A stretch of 64,000 bases of DNA from Heterodera schachtii (GCA_023374025.1 SIJG01000002.1:2425626-2489625), one strand, 5' to 3'; positions 10,050-24,500 are shown, counted from the stretch's first letter. Notes: generated by a model from the sequence alone, not told the origin. Numbers and translations are program-made.

Positions 10050-11808
10050 TCAGTGGTGCGCGTGAATGTGCGTCCCTTTGAAGCAGCCATTCGGAATGTG
10101 TTCAGACTTTCTATAGGCGATCAGTTTTTCCATCAGCTCAGGACGAATTTCGAGCGGTTTCGCTTTTTCCCATGGGAAATCGGCGTGTCCAAAGTGTCCA
10201 TTAGCCGCGGTTCGGGAATAAATGGCGCGCTTCAAGCCGAGTTCCCTGAAAATGGGCAAATTGAGAGGAAAGAGAAGCGAAGGGCAAAAGGCGCACTCGA
10301 TGATGACCCCTGGGCGCAGGTCGAAGTTGTCGTTGACGATTTGGAGCAGTTCCTGTTCGGTGAGTGGGCTGGTCCCATACGAAATGACTGTGATGGACAA
10401 AGGCTTGGAAATGGCAATTGCGTAAGAAACCTTCGAATTAAGTTCCGTTTGTTTTATGAAATCCGAAATGCTTTTGCACCTGGACCAAACAGCGACGACA
10501 GACCCCCGCTTTGACCAGTGACTTGGCCACCCATCGCGCCCCGTACGCACCCGACCGGTCCACTTTCGTTGGGTCTTTCCCAGAAAAGGCGCCTCCCCCG
10601 TGGGCACCCCATCCTCCGTAAGTGTCCACTATGATTTTTCGGCCCGTAAGGCCAGCGTCACTTTTGGGACCTCCGACATGGAAAGAGCCTAGAAAAGGAG
10701 ATGAAACATGAAGAAACCAAACAAAACAACCGCAGGGGTTCAAGTAGTAAATGGTACGCTCGTCCAGCAGATGGGCCGGGATGACCTCTTTGATCACTTT
10801 CTCTTTCAAATCCGATCGGACCACCTCCAAATCTCCGTCGAACTGTTTGTGCTGGGCGGAAATAACAACGGTATGCACGCGGACCGGCACACAGGCGCCT
10901 TTGTTGAATTTGTACTCGACTGGTGACCTGAAAAAGCAATGAGAATGGCACGGCCAAAGACTCGGCACACCTGCGACTTCGAGTCGGGGAAGGACCAGCC
11001 GAGGGAGCCATCCCTCCTCAGCTGGTGCAACTTGGCCAAGAGTTTGTGCGCTATGAGCAGAGATAATGGCATCGCTTCTTCCGTTTCGTCCGTGGCGTAG
11101 CCGAACATGAGACCCTTAAAGAAGGCAAAACAATACTAGTAAAACATCAAAAAGTGAGTGCCCTGCCTGGTCACCCGCGCCGATGTCCTTCTCGTCCGCT
11201 TTGTTCATCCAAACGCCCGCCGCAATTTCGGGCGCCTGCTGCTCAAGTTCGACGAGGATTTTGCACGTTTTGTAATCAAATCCTTGAGGAAATAGGGAAT
11301 TTGAGGTACGACGAAAGAATGACAAACTCCGCGCTTCATCATTTCGTCTCCTTTCGTTTTTCGGTTTCCCCCCCCCCCCAATTTTCCTCCCTTTCGTCCG
11401 ACCTTTGTTCGGCTCGTCGTCGAATCCGATCTTCTGCACGACCTCCCTGACCAACTGGCGATAGTCCAAATTGGCTTTGCTCGTTATTTCACCACACAAC
11501 AAAATCATTCCCGACTTTGTCACTGTCTCTGAATCGCTTAAACTGTCAACCCAATTTGCCTCTCCACAATTTTCCCACCGCAGGCGACTTTCGCGTTTGG
11601 GTCTTGGCCGAGGTGGGCATCCAAAACGGAATCGGAAATAATGTCGCACATTTTGTCGGGGTGTCCCTCGCTAACCGATTCGCTGGTGAACAGAAAAGTT
11701 TGACCGACCGCTTCTGAATTGAAAAAATTGTGTATTAAACGAATGAATGGCCAAGGAAATGCCGAACTGACCAGGAACGACGTCAACATCCATCGGAATC
11801 GGAGGCAT
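10050..11808 (-). CDS. sams-1: S-adenosylmethionine synthase
   Basis: Forms S-adenosylmethionine from ATP and methionine in the cytosol. Exons: 11808-11772, 11713-11579, 11528-11403, 11282-11167, 11114-10969, 10927-10731, 10688-10480, 10430-10297, 10245-10050; 431 residues. Landmarks: [47 protein letters not shown], the P-loop-like [31 protein letters not shown] and [11 protein letters not shown]. The intron between GDQ and GLMFG (11115-11166) must begin with GC, because GAGDQG is invariant in the family: a GC-AG intron. The exon 5/6 join (reads QVSPVEYKF) inserts one residue relative to QVTVEY and is less certain. Paralogues are common in nematodes, so the symbol is only indicative. Confidence 0.93.
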
Positions 11809-12449
11809 TTTATGGGAATTTGAAACAATTAAATAATTCTTGTCGAGGTAAAAAGCTGAGGTCGTGAAAAGAAAATAAGTAAGAAATGAGAACCAACTGA
11901 AAATGCAAAGCAAAATAAAGTAATAAAAGAGCAAAGATTTGAAATTAGAATGGGAAAAGAAATAGGAAGAAAATGAACCGACGGACGAACGACGGAATGA
12001 AAGAATGAGCCCTTCTTTGTGTCACCCAATATGATCATTATTTATTCAATTCGCATACAAAGAAAAAAAATTAACAAAAGAGATCACAAAGAGAGTCCAG
12101 GGACCGCTCAAATTTAAAAGACAAATGTTAATCCCCTAAAAAGATAATTCGAATCCTTCGCCCATAATAAAACGAAATCAAAACTCGCCATTTTTTGTTT
12201 AAAATACATAAAACTCTTTTGAAAATTAATTAATTAATTATTCTTTAGTTTTTTGAAGCATTATTTTTTCGCGATATAATAAATTCATTTTATTTTACAT
12301 ATGAATCCCTTTTTTAAAAACGAAATAATCAAATAGATAAGCAAGTTTTTATGATTTGGACCACCTCAACAAAAAGGTTTTTAGAATAATTTCGAGAAAA
12401 CAATATGCATTTAAATGGAAATAGCCTTTGTTGTTTCATAATAAAATAA
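11809..12449. other. intergenic, SAMS upstream
   Basis: About 640 bp of AT-rich sequence including TTAATTAATTAATTA at about 12226. It separates the TRNT1 stop codon from the SAMS start and is the likely SAMS promoter. No coding potential was recognised. Confidence 0.45.
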
Positions 12450-14218
12450 TCAATTCATATTCTGTGCTTTTGGCTCTTTGCTTTCGCTTTTGGCAGGCGA
12501 ATGCCTCCGTTTCTGTTTCGTCCTTTTGACTTTTTCATTTCCGGTGGGAATCTCCATTTCGCCGATTTCATCCAAGTTAAGGCGTTCCAACAATTCTTCT
12601 TTGCTCAGACAGAGATCAGTCTGAAAAAACGAAGAATAAAAGTATTGGTAAAACAACATTTAATTTGTTTTCAAGTTAAATTGAATGAGAAACAGACGCC
12701 AACCTGCTTCCAAATGTTGAACAAATACCGTAAAGCAATTCTTAATTGACCCAATCAATTTAATGTAATGACGACGAGAAGCTCACTTCATCTTCGGCCC
12801 CTTGGGCACGTTCATTGCGATCAGATCAAATCCCCCAACCGGCATCGGAGGCACTTCCCATTGCTCAATCTCTGCGCGCATTTTCGCATCTGTCCCCACA
12901 TATTTCATCAGTTCCACACACTCGCGTTTGATCTGTTCCCTCATTTCTCCTTAAAAACACTAATTCCTATTTGGTCCCGCCTTTTTGCCAACCTCCCCTC
13001 TCGAAAGTTTGGTTCAATATGAAGTGCCGGAAGTATGACGGATTCGCCCGTTCTTCGCTCGCCTCGTCCCTCCGCTCGACAATCGTCTCGCAAAGCCATT
13101 TCTCCAAATTTGAACATTTGCACAGCGATTGGAATTTGTTAACGTCGTCCGAATTGGCAAAAAGGGCGCTGAGTGCGGTGCTCGGCTCAATACTCAATTT
13201 CCCGTCGTCGCCGTTGGGGGCATTCAGACGCGAAACCCTCTCGAATTCATCCACTCGATCGGGGCGAAGCGCGAGGAGGGGACCGAGGCCACAATCGACC
13301 AACATACAGCGCAGCACGGGGGCAGCCAATCGCCCCACAAGGATTTGATGCAATTCCATCCAAATTCGCTCACCACTGACACCCTTGGGAAGGAAATTCA
13401 AAGGCAAATATTACAAAAATGGTTTTAATAGACACCAACTTTGAGCCCATCTCGGCAACGGACGATCGCCTCCAAATTTTTCTGCTCATGGAGCGCGTCC
13501 AATTTGGAGAAACGGCCGAAGAAGCGAAAGTATCGCAAAATGCGCAAATAATCCTGGAAATGGGCTGTTTATGTCACTGAAATGGACTGACATTGAGCAA
13601 AGTTACACCTCCTGAAGCCTTTGGATGGGGTCACCGACAAAAATGATGCGCCGCTGTTTGACGTCTTCGATGCCACCGGTGTAATCGTAGATGAGTCCGT
13701 CGAGGCCAAGGAAGAGCGAGTTGATGGTCAAATCCCTGCGGAAGGCGTCCAACTCCCAGTCGGTGGTAAAGTTGACCTTCGCCCTCCGTCCGTCGCACAC
13801 CACGTCCACGCGGAGGGTTGTCACTTCGAAGTTCTCGCGGTCGTTTATCCGACATGTCACCGTGCCGTGCTCCTCGCCACGCTTGTTGAACATTCTGATC
13901 TGTTCTCGCTCAAACATCTCCTTCATTTGAGTTGGCGTGGCGTCCGTCGCAAAATCCACGTCGGACGGCCGCGTGCCCATCAAAAGGTCTCTGACAGCGC
14001 CGCCGGCGATTCTTTTTGGAGAAACATTAAAAGAGTAGAAAAAGCATTAAACACCGAATCTCGAATCCATGCCCCTCAAACAGTTGGGAGAGACGGGTAA
14101 GTTCGGGAGTGAACAACGTACGAAAGGCATCGGACTCATCCAGCTTCATTTTCACGAGTTTTGACAATTTCGGTTTCGCCAATAGCGTTTGAATTAAACG
14201 ACGACCGATCACATTCAT
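12450..14218 (-). CDS. TRNT1: CCA tRNA nucleotidyltransferase (TRNT1 type)
   Basis: Adds CCA to tRNA 3' ends in mitochondria and cytosol; class II nucleotidyltransferase. Exons: 14218-14055, 14011-13609, 13553-13440, 13383-12993, 12949-12787, 12740-12704, 12620-12450; 480 residues. Catalytic head: [13 protein letters not shown], then the metal-binding [10 protein letters not shown], the flexible loop [11 protein letters not shown], then RRDLTINSL (the nucleotide-selecting motif contains RRD) and DYTGGIEDV. The neck follows with [15 protein letters not shown] and [14 protein letters not shown]. The tail ends in a lysine-rich segment. Both the third exon (114 bp) and the 37-bp sixth exon are needed to keep the frame. 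The first ATG gives a short basic N-terminus compatible with mitochondrial import. Confidence 0.94.
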
Positions 14219-14473
14219 TTACTAAGAATTAGACAAATCATTTTATATTACTATTAAATTGAAAAAAATAGAATGGTAAAATAATGTTAAAAACACATGA
14301 AAAAAAAATTAAAAAAAAAATTACTATTATTTTTATTGACAAACCATTCAAAAATGATTGAAAAAATAAAGTCAAAATATGAAACAAAAATTGAGATGAC
14401 AGAAGATAAAGAGTGGCTGGTAAAGAGATGAATAAATAATTTATACTGACCAGAGATGTGATATTATGTTCAT

Positions 14474-17400
14474 TCATTTAAGACTTGCTGGTAATTCCAC
14501 AGGAAATGAAACGGGGAAAAGCTTTACATGCGTTTGCCATTGGGCCGAAATTTGGAAAAAGCGCACCCCACGCCACAAAACTCCGTCGATGGACACTTCC
14601 ATGGCCGCTTCCTTTTTGCCACCGATTCCGCTGGTCGTACAGACAATGCGCGTTACGCCGGAAACAACGCGACTTTGCGATGAGAAGGCGACGCCCGAGG
14701 ATTCAGAAGGCTTCTTGAGGGATTAATCATTGAAACAAAAGCAGGGGGAAGAAGTTGAAGAAGTCCACCTGTTTGTTCCGTCTGCCCAATTTGTGCAACA
14801 CTTTGTCTTTCTTTCGTTCCTTTACGAAAAGCATTGACAGCAAATTGGACATCGGTTCACGAACTGAATAAAGCGAATGATAATTAAATGGAACCAAAAT
14901 ATGAACCAATGGAAAGTGTCCGGACAGATGCTTTCATCGAAAATTTGCTCCCGACATTTGCACTGTTCGCGTGTCCCACATCATTTGGCGAAATGTAATT
15001 GCATTGCGCTGTCGAAGATGACGGAAATGGGTAACCGAGTGAAGTCCAATATTCAATCTGAAGTTCACGGCCATCCGAACTGATGGAAGGAGAATTCGCG
15101 AACAGCCTGACATACATATGGAAATGTGTGTAACTTAAGTGAGTGATTGGATACTTATTGCTGTAATTTTGCTGGGGAGGGGAATTCTTGTCGACGAAAA
15201 GTTCCTCAGTTACTGCTTCCCTTTCACGGCTGAGCTCAACTAATGTGGGAATTGCTGGAAAGGACTGCGAATGTTGTGCTGAGGGTTTCGCTGATGATGT
15301 CGAAGCATTTGTAAGTGTCGGTGGAGTGGCCGGGGACGGAGAGTCCTATTAACAAGGGAGACGATGGAAACCCTAATTAAGAAATGATGCCATTTGCCAG
15401 TTATTACTTCCATTTGCCGTTGATGCTCTTCAACAACTCTTCCGATGTAGTGGAGGGAAGAAAAGGTTGGGTCGGAAACGTAGGAAGAAGTGGACGGATG
15501 GTCGTTGCAAATGCTGCACCCTGTCAAAAGCTCGGCCAGGAAGGGGACAAATGCCTGAAGTTTCACCAGTATAAACACAAAACGATGGAAGAAAGGGAAG
15601 GACCTGCGATCGGCTCTGTGCTTCGCTGGAACTGACAGCGTTTGACTGGTCGGAAGGCTTGGACAATTGGAGCATCACTTCGCCAATGTGCAGATTCGTG
15701 TCGCGTTGGGTGTCTTGCTCTTTGGTAATGCTTGCCAAACAGTTCCGAAGTTCATTGTGTTCAGCAATTCCCGCGTTATTCGGTGACTCTTTGAACGCCG
15801 TCGATGCATTGTTCAGAATCTTCCAAATTGCTTCTGAGTAGCCCCCGAAACCGGCCACTTGGCTCAGCAAACGGCCAACCGCAGTGTGTGGGGGGAGAAC
15901 CAACGAGAAGCGGAGGTAGTTCAGCCAGTCCTCTTTGCAAGCCTAACATTTTTAGAGTTGGCATTGATTTAATAAAGAAAGAAAATAAAGCATGACACCT
16001 TATTCTGCAAGAGAACAACGTAAGACTTGAGCACATTGGCCAACAAAATGTCTCCTCCCAAAACGCCAATTGTAATTGTCGGAGGCGACACCGAATTATT
16101 GTTACAACTGAAAGCCCAAATAGCGAACCTTCAAAACCATTTCATAAATAAACTCACAAATTCTGAATTCTCCAAATTATTGCTTGCATCAATGCCCGAA
16201 CACTTATCGATGATGGACAGTCAAGCAAACAAATCGGGTCCAACAACTTGTTGTTTACTGAAACAATTAGCGGACCAATTAGCAAATTCAGAAAATTAAC
16301 AAAGTATTGACCCTTTGAAATCCAAGGCAAATCAACACTCGAGCAAATCCAAATGTGTTCAGGAATTATGAGGGTGGAGGGCAGCGAGCAGAACCGCGAA
16401 AGCTGAAAGCAATGGAATAACTAAAGAGAGAATTCTAATCACAGTTCGCTTCATTCTACTGTATCGAAATTCGATTTTCATCGGGATTTATTTGCCAGAC
16501 ATATTAATTCAGTTCGGTTTTTCTCTAAAATATGCTTTATAGGAAATTCCAACCAGTTCCTCCATGGATTCATTGCCTTTGCCTTTAATTGTCTCAGTGG
16601 AGAACAGTGAATTTGCGGTGTCCGAATGTTTTAACAAATTTCGCATAAACTGCTGATTTGAGGGGATCGAACTCTTTCGTGTATCGCTCTGCGAAGCACA
16701 AAAAGTGTTCAAATTTCGTAAATGGTCCCACCCCAAACAACTCACTTCAGCAGTTTCGTCCTGTCTAATAAGCCTTTCCTCGGCAGAACTCACAATCTGA
16801 AAAAGGTTTCCAAAAAGTGAGGCAATCGGTCGGCATTCACTCGCCTCACTATCAGCACTAAGTTCGTCAGACAGGAACAGACCCTCCTCGGTTTGCAAGT
16901 CGATTATCGGAGGCATAATGTCCGATTTTGAACCGAAAAAAGGGCGTATCTTCGGGCGGGGGTTGCTTACTATGCTGAAAATGGATAACATTAAAACAAA
17001 TCACAAGAAAATGTATTCACCTCAATTTGTCATCCTCAATTTCGGGTCCTGAATCGCTGATGTTCTCCAATTCTTCAAAAATTTCTTGCAATTCCAATTC
17101 AGTCGGCTGCACAATGGAGCCGGAAGTGTGTGGTCCCTCTTCCTCTTCTGCCATCACCTGGAATGGGTGGGAAACAGATGAAAGAATTAAATGAAAAATT
17201 CGAGTAAAATTTGAAAAACAAAAATTTTTGGGGGAATGCTATCGCCCACCCCATGGCCCATCCACCTCATCCGGTTTGAACTTCCGCAGCAGGGCAATCA
17301 CTCGCTGCTTTATATTGCGCTGCTTCAAAAACTTTTTCCGCCTCCGTCCAAGGTATTCGGCCGTGCCGTGGTCGTCTGTCGTCGTCCTCGGTGTGAATTC

Positions 17401-18250
17401 CATGTCCGATTCGCTGTCGTCGGCTGACGAGAACTCTTCCGGCTCTTCCTCGCTGAGTATCATTGGCTCTTTCTCATTTACTGTAGTCACAATGCGTTGT
17501 CGACCCGATGTTCCGCACGGTTCGCCCGGCAATTCGGCAGGCTTTGTGTAACAATTCGAAACTTCGATTTTCCCAGCATGCAATTCTAGTCATTTATTTT
17601 AAATCCCTAATTGATGTGACAAAATTACCCCTCATCGAATGGCGCACTTTCTGCTGAATGCAAGTGGTGTCCCAAATAACCACCTCTTTTGAACCACCAA
17701 ATTGTAATACTTCGTCCAAATTCAAATGGGCCATTGCGAGCGTTTTAAAACCGGGAATTTGTCTGTTTTTGTATCTCTTCCGCCGCTGTATCAAAATTTG
17801 GAGAATGTTCGGTTTGCGCTTGATAAAGTGACAGTACTTAAATTTGGAAGGTGCTTTAATTGACTGGGTAATTCGCACTTGAATTATAAAAGAAATGTCC
17901 AGCGGAATGTCCAATTTCGAAGGCGAAACATTCAAATCATTGGTTCGTAGTGTCCTTTTGTTGTTCTGTCATAAAAACCAATCAAAAAAAGAATTGTCGA
18001 AAACCCACCTGAAGTCGGATGGCTATTGTGAACGGCGTATTTTCAGTTATCGCCAAACTTTTTGTCAAACGCAGGCGGGTGAAAACCATGGACAGAACCC
18101 TTGGGGAATGTACATTCAATTGTAAACACATGGAGAAACGAGCCGGCACCTTTGTACAGCAATTGGAGAAGACGTACGGTCGACATCCCAATTGGCATAA
18201 AAACGCATTGGCAAGACGGTAACCGAAGGTGGGTGTTTGGCAGGATGCAT
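14474..18250 (-). CDS. PACS: phosphofurin acidic cluster sorting protein (PACS)
   Basis: Adaptor that recognises phosphorylated acidic clusters and links cargo such as furin to AP-1/COPI and ER-mitochondria traffic. Fifteen exons were placed: 18250-18150, 18099-18009, 17965-17629, 17585-17266, 17157-17021, 16974-16746, 16688-16554, 16402-16158, 16107-15999, 15942-15604, 15554-15408, 15345-15155, 15106-14907, 14863-14769, 14713-14474. These total 971 residues, close to vertebrate PACS1. N-terminal furin-binding region: FYANWDVDRTSSP, IQRRKRYKNRQIPGFKTLA. Middle: SEEEPEEFSSADDSESD followed by RVIALLRKFKPDE. C-terminal domain: IPEHIWICSSVD, NNNSVSPPTITIGVLGGD, WLNYLRFSLVLPPHTAVGR, VKERKKDKV and FFQISAQWQTHVK. 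The acceptor of the last exon is ambiguous by one codon. Confidence 0.9.
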
Positions 18251-18593
18251 TCCGACAAACAAACTGAGGCCAGATTAATGGTTATTTTTATAATTATTAT
18301 ATGTGGCAGTGAAATTGACAAAAGAAAATACTGCACCGAATTAAGCAATTTAAATGTTTTTAATTTCTTACGTAAAATGTATTCAACGAGCAACAATAAT
18401 AATACCACATCACAACAAAACTGGGAAAAGGAACACATTTTCTGAAGACAATGACACACAATAATACCGCAGAATAAAGATGAAGTCTTTCCCGAAAAAT
18501 AAGCCAATATTGAAGAGATGAATTGATTGGGGGTTTTGAATGAGTACATTTAATGCGAAATGTGTCCATCGGTCGCTCTCTTTCGCTTTCTCC
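18251..18593. other. intergenic, PACS upstream / helicase 3' side
   Basis: About 340 bp, AT-rich, between the helicase stop codon and the PACS start on the same strand. The spacing is short enough for either a compact promoter or operon-type transcription. No other feature was seen. Confidence 0.45.
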
Positions 18594-21500
18594 TCATTCC
18601 TTCGGCTTCTCCTGAGCTGTTGGCTGTGTTCCTGCCTCCTCCTCCTTTACGCCTTCCTTCTCTTTGTCCTCCTTTTCCTTCCTTCGCTTCATCTTAAACG
18701 CCTCCCGGAATTTCTCGTCAAACTCATCGGCCACTTCCTTCGCCACTTTGCACAGTGAATCCTTGGACTGGGCGATGTAGTCCAAACCAGATGAGATTTC
18801 AGTCAACATTTTCTAAAAATTCGCTGATTTTTTTTGTAAAATGAATGTTCGACTAACGTTGAAATCGTTGATCAAATACCACTGTTCGCCCTTGGTGAGT
18901 TTGTTTCTTGTGCCCAATGAGTCAACATCGGGGTTTTTCCAAAAGTCATATGCATAGGAGTTGCAATGAATCTGTCAACAATGACATTTATAGTTATGAT
19001 TAAATGAGAGTCCTTTCTAATTAGCACTTTGACTCCTCGGTGGTCTTTCCGTGACAAATGCGTAAGAGGAAACAAACACTCGTCCAAGATGAATTCACTT
19101 TTGAAAGCCGGCACAAAGTCAATTTGGCTTCTGCTAAGACACTCCGCTGAAAGGCCACCCAATGCGAAAACGGGGTTCTGAAAATGAATGGTGTTTGGCA
19201 TCTCGCAAATTTTGTATGTTAAAGTTTTTCCGGTACTTCCAATCGTCGGTCATTGGAAGCAAACTGAAGACAGGCCAATAACAGTTCATTTACTTCCCGG
19301 TTATGCTTCTCAATGTGTGCTTCGATTGACTCGTCAAGAGGAGGCAAGACAGGCTGTTTATGAATAATACATGAGAAAAGCAATCAACTTTTAAATTATA
19401 CCATTGACTCATTTGTGCCTTGTAAATTGACGTAAAATGGCAATATTTTAGCCGTAAAAATGTGCGCCAAAATACAAATCCAATCATCCTAAAAAATATG
19501 GTAAAAATGAGACAAAAACTCAAGATGAACTTTTGCTCGACTCAGATTGTCATGATGAAAAAGATCGCCATGTTTAGCAAAGTACCGATGGAAAACGCCT
19601 TCTTGCAACAAACTAACGAAAAGCAAATTGCCGGGTTCGCGTTGGCTCAAATGAAGAGCGAATTGGGCAAAACCGTGCAAAAAGCACTAAAACCAAATGC
19701 AAGTAAAATGAAAAACAGAAAAATGGTTACCTTTTCGTCGAGCATTTGAAGACGTCTAAGAAGTTGAACATTAAAAAATGTAAGGCTTTTGAGAATTCGC
19801 ATGAACACAAGCGTATCATCGGATGATTGTTCCCCAGATGTTTGAATATTTTTGTGTTTGGTTTTCAATACAAACGGAGCTTTTAATAAGGTAAGTGCAG
19901 CCTAAACGGACACCCAATTGTAAAAAAACAATGGATAAACTAAACGACCTTCCTTCGAACCACTTCACTTCGAACATCGTTTGTGTCCACCAATTGCTGT
20001 TTCTTTCCAAGTATAGCCTTCGATTTCTCAGTATTCGGATCGCTTGTTTCAGATTTCTCGCGTTTTCCGACTGCATCCGAATTTGCATAAGCAAAAAGAC
20101 GGAGTAAAAACGCGGCTGTAAAAGGTGCATTTCCACGGAGTGTGGCCAAACTCGCAGTCAAAAGACGACGGATTTTGCTGAAGATTAACACGGATTGCAT
20201 GGTAATAAAGTTTCTGAGACTACCTGGTGGGCAATGACATGAAAATGACTGTGCCTGCTGGATCATAACCACGCCGACCCGCACGACCGGACATTTGACG
20301 AAATTGGAGCGGTGTCAATTTCGGAGTGTCAATTCCAAAAATGACTGTTTTACACGGCAAGTTCATACTGACAAAGAAAATGTTTATTTGAATTGGCTTC
20401 AAGTAAAATAAATTTTAAAAAAAATACCCGAGTGCCAATGTTGAAGTGGAGAAGACGACCCCAAGAAAACCTCGACGAAACAATGCCTCCACCGAAGATC
20501 TTTCCTGATTGGACAGACCGTCGTGGTGGAAACCTATTCCACGCTCGAAGAGTTTCAACAACATTTCCGTTGATTTCTTCGCCGGATCTCTGTCATATGT
20601 TTTTCTCAGTCTCTCAACCACTCTGTTGTATATGTCCTCGTCGGTCCAATTTCCATGCAGTTTGAATCTAACAATAAACAGGGATTGATTGACCTAAGTT
20701 GTTGACAATTCTTATCACCGGCCCAAGTCGTCACGCATTCGAATGCGCAAAAGTGCGAATTGGTCGGTGTCTGTGCCGGCTGTCTCGTCCGTCTTCTCGT
20801 GCCTTTCCACGTTCCCTTCCTCGTCAGTCCGTTTTGTCTTCCTTTTCGCCGCTCTTTCTTCCTCGTCCCTTTTTCGTTTTGCGAGTTTTTGGGCTTTCTG
20901 TAACCATAGAGTGAATTTTATTGGATATTAATGACTTACCTCTTCAGCTTTAAAGTTGTAACGACGTTGGAAAACGGCACTTGTCTTGTAATTTTCCTCT
21001 CGTGTCTGCAATTCGTTAAACACTCGAATGGCCAAATGTTCGCATATTTCTCGATCGTCATTAAAACATAATGCCGGAATTTGTTGCTTTTCTTTCAATT
21101 GGTCGATTAGACGCATTATGTTAAAAAGGGCAGAATTCCTCTTAATTGTTGTAACTGTGGTTAGAAAGTGCGTAAACTTGGCCAATTACCATGTTGTTCA
21201 TTTTTGAGCGTTTCTCAAATTCGTTTTGCACTTCCGACTCCAATCTCGTGAATATTCGGCCAATTTTGCTCTTATCCTCCTGCATCCAATGAACAAATCT
21301 TTCTTTTAATGCTGTCTCAAAGTGGCGCAAATGCTCCCTGTTCAACCACATTGGGTCGGCCGCAGAATTACCGGTAAAAAATGTTTTGAAAAACCGACGA
21401 GGTTCAAATTCATCCCTAAAAAGACTTGTTAAAATCACAAGAACAAATAGTACAAAAAATATTCATGACTAACCGAACTGTTTTGTCGACATCGCTCATC

Positions 21501-24500
21501 ATTTGGTAAAGTTCAAGCACTTGACGAGCAGTGAGACGTTGGTCAGCCGGAATTCCAAACATACGCAATTTTTCCAATTTATACACGGAGAACGGGTTGA
21601 AAAACTGAACCACGTCATTCCAAGTGGCTCTGGATAAAACACAGTTTTCCCAATCTCAATTTTCATAAGTCACTTTGACTGTTGCGAAATTTCGCTTGGT
21701 ACTGGCGAATTGTTATTGGACGCCCGACTTGCGACACTCGCCCGGTCATTTGTCGCATCCTCACCGGTTCCGTCTTCAATTTCATTGGATGTCACGCTCG
21801 ACCCCCTGAGAAATTTGGTTTCGTCCGTCTCGAATTGCACGCCTTTTGGACACTCCTAAAAATTAATGCAAAATAACTTTTAATAAAAATTGAGAAATCT
21901 TACTCGAATTTTATGTAGCGCAATTTCCAATTCCGACCATCTCTCGTCATAAGTTATCTTTAATAATTTTTTGATTTATTTAAATATTTATGCTTCATAA
22001 TTTACCAATTCCACTGTTCGTGCCGGTGCTCCATCAATTGGTTTGAGTTGTTCGGCCTCTTGAAGCCAATCGCGCAATTCTTCGATGTTACCAATCGTAG
22101 CCGAAAGAGCAAGAAAAGGGCATCGGATCAACAGGAAAATGTGCTCCCAAATATGGCCAAGAGAAAGGCCTTGGGTGTCTTTTTGACTAAAGAAACGAAC
22201 TCAAATGAATACAATTACAGAATTTTGTGACTAACTTAATACAGTGAACTTCGTCAAGAATGACGTATCGAATTCGGGAAACGAACTCTCGGCATCTTTC
22301 GCTTGTGGAAAGGAGAATTTGCTCAAAACAATCGGGGTTGGTGACCAGCACTTGGCAATTCAATGGGTTGTTAACTGAACAAAGTAATCGAGTCAATTTG
22401 CCAAAAAGTTTTCATAAAACCCACGAATTTCGTTGGTGTAAATTCCATAGAGAACTTTTCCACCGGACATGTTCTTTGACTGTAAATATAATATAATAAA
22501 ATGAAATAACCAATTAAATTTAGAGAAATTACCCGAAAACGCGCATAAACTGAGCCAACGTACTGATTGGTAAGTGCCTTTGACGGGCAAATGTAAACAA
22601 CGACCTCATCGTTGCTTTTTCGCAACACTTTCTCGATGCAATAGTACGAAATGAATGTTTTACCGGCCGAAGTTGGCGCAACAATCAAAGCGGATTTGTC
22701 TTAACGGAAAAGTGAGTTGGTTTTTTTAAAGGGTAAAAAAATGATTTAAAAAATTTGCAAATTGTAAGATAAACAATTTTCATAGTAATAAATGTCCCTG
22801 GTTAGAATTAGGTCAACCTTGGTCCACCGCATCCAACATTTTCCGCTGCCAAGCATCCGGCAAAAATCCGGTGACTCTTTCGTCCTTTTTGGGGTCTGAC
22901 AAAATTTCCAACATTCTTCCCCCGTATTGGAGTTGGTAGTAAACAAGATCAATGTCCAAGTTGTACGCCTTGTCCGCACGTCGTTTTGACGAATCAGCAA
23001 CTCCAAAACCCAACGAAAGCCAAAGGGTTTGAATCTAACGAGAAAAAAGATTAACAAGGCAATTGGACACGCATACTTTGTCCTTCTGCTGACTGTCCAA
23101 GTGGTCATAATATTTGGTCAGAATCACTTTTATTGACTCGACAAGTTCTGAAGAGCAGAGAAATTACTGTACAATAATATGCCACGGTTAAAAAATTCAA
23201 ATACCCAAAGCCGCGATCCGTTTGTTGTCGATGTTTTCGAAATTCTCCAATCGTTCTGAAAATATTTCGTTGTACCGCAACATCTTTTGATACATGCACA
23301 ATGCTTTGGACTCGTCCAACTCCAAGCGGCGCAACAAATCATCGAGTGCAAAAATTGCCTTAAAAAAATAAATTAGTTATTTTGTTTGTCAGTACCAAAT
23401 AAAGGGGAATTCCCTTCTCTCACATTGGCCTTTATTCCTGTGGCATATTCAATTTTTTGTCTGTCGCTCTCAATTTGCTCTTTGTTTTTCTTCTCGCGAC
23501 TTTCCTTCAGAATTTGGTCCTTTTTGCTCAGTTGTGACCCTCCCTTTCCTCCTCCTGCTCCCGGTTTTCCGGCCTTTTTCTTGCCCCCGGCATCTTTTTC
23601 CTTCTTCACAGTTTCTTTTTGAACTGCCGTTTCTTTTATTTCAGAAACATTAGCTTTTGGCACTCTTGTGAAGTCGACCAACATTTGACCTTCGAGCGAA
23701 TCGGAGAAAAGTTGGTACCTGGAAAAACCATGGGAAAAATTATAATTTTTTGCCCATTTGATCTCAAATTCGAGATAATAATTAAAATATCTTATACATT
23801 TTCGCTATTGATTTTAACTTTTGTTTATGAAAATAGGGTTTGGTTTTCCTTAACCAACTCTACCATTTAGAAAGGTCTTGACGCTTGCGTAAGAGTCGAT
23901 TCGCCTTTTTCGGGTCAGCCATTTGCACCTTCTCCCATTCTCTTTGCGCTTCTTCTCTGATCAACAATGGGTCGTCGATACTGCTGAATTTCCAACCCAA
24001 TTGGTTACGCGCAAGTTTAGAGAAATCAATCGGAAAGGAAGTGCAGCAATTCAGAGAATTGCTATTCTGAAAAATGGAAGAATTCACAAAAAGAAACAAT
24101 TAATAGGTTTGTTTATTGTTTTAAAACTGGCTAATAACACACATTATCGCAAATAAATCCTCTTATCAGTCCCAGCGCTTACCTCCAGAAAATCAGGAAT
24201 AAATTGACGAAGTAATTCGTTTTCGACTTTGTAGAAAAGACATTGACCAGTTGTACTTTGCTGTTCGAAATTTTGTGGTGAAATTGGGTCAAGTAATTTG
24301 TCCTCAAGATCAGTTGGAATTGCCACGGTAAGTCCCACACTTTTGTGCAATTGTGCAAATTTCTCTTGTCGACGTAATGGAAGCATCTTTAACAAAATGT
24401 CAACAATTAATTAAAAATATTTCGAACACCTTTTCGCCGGAAATAATTTTCTTGAAACACGTGAAAACCATTCGGCCGTCCCAAATGTCGTCAAGTGAGA

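Noticed and set aside
16027..16299. Plus-strand ORF of 90 codons with a plausible start
   Set aside because: Antisense to two PACS exons whose minus-strand reading is clearly conserved.
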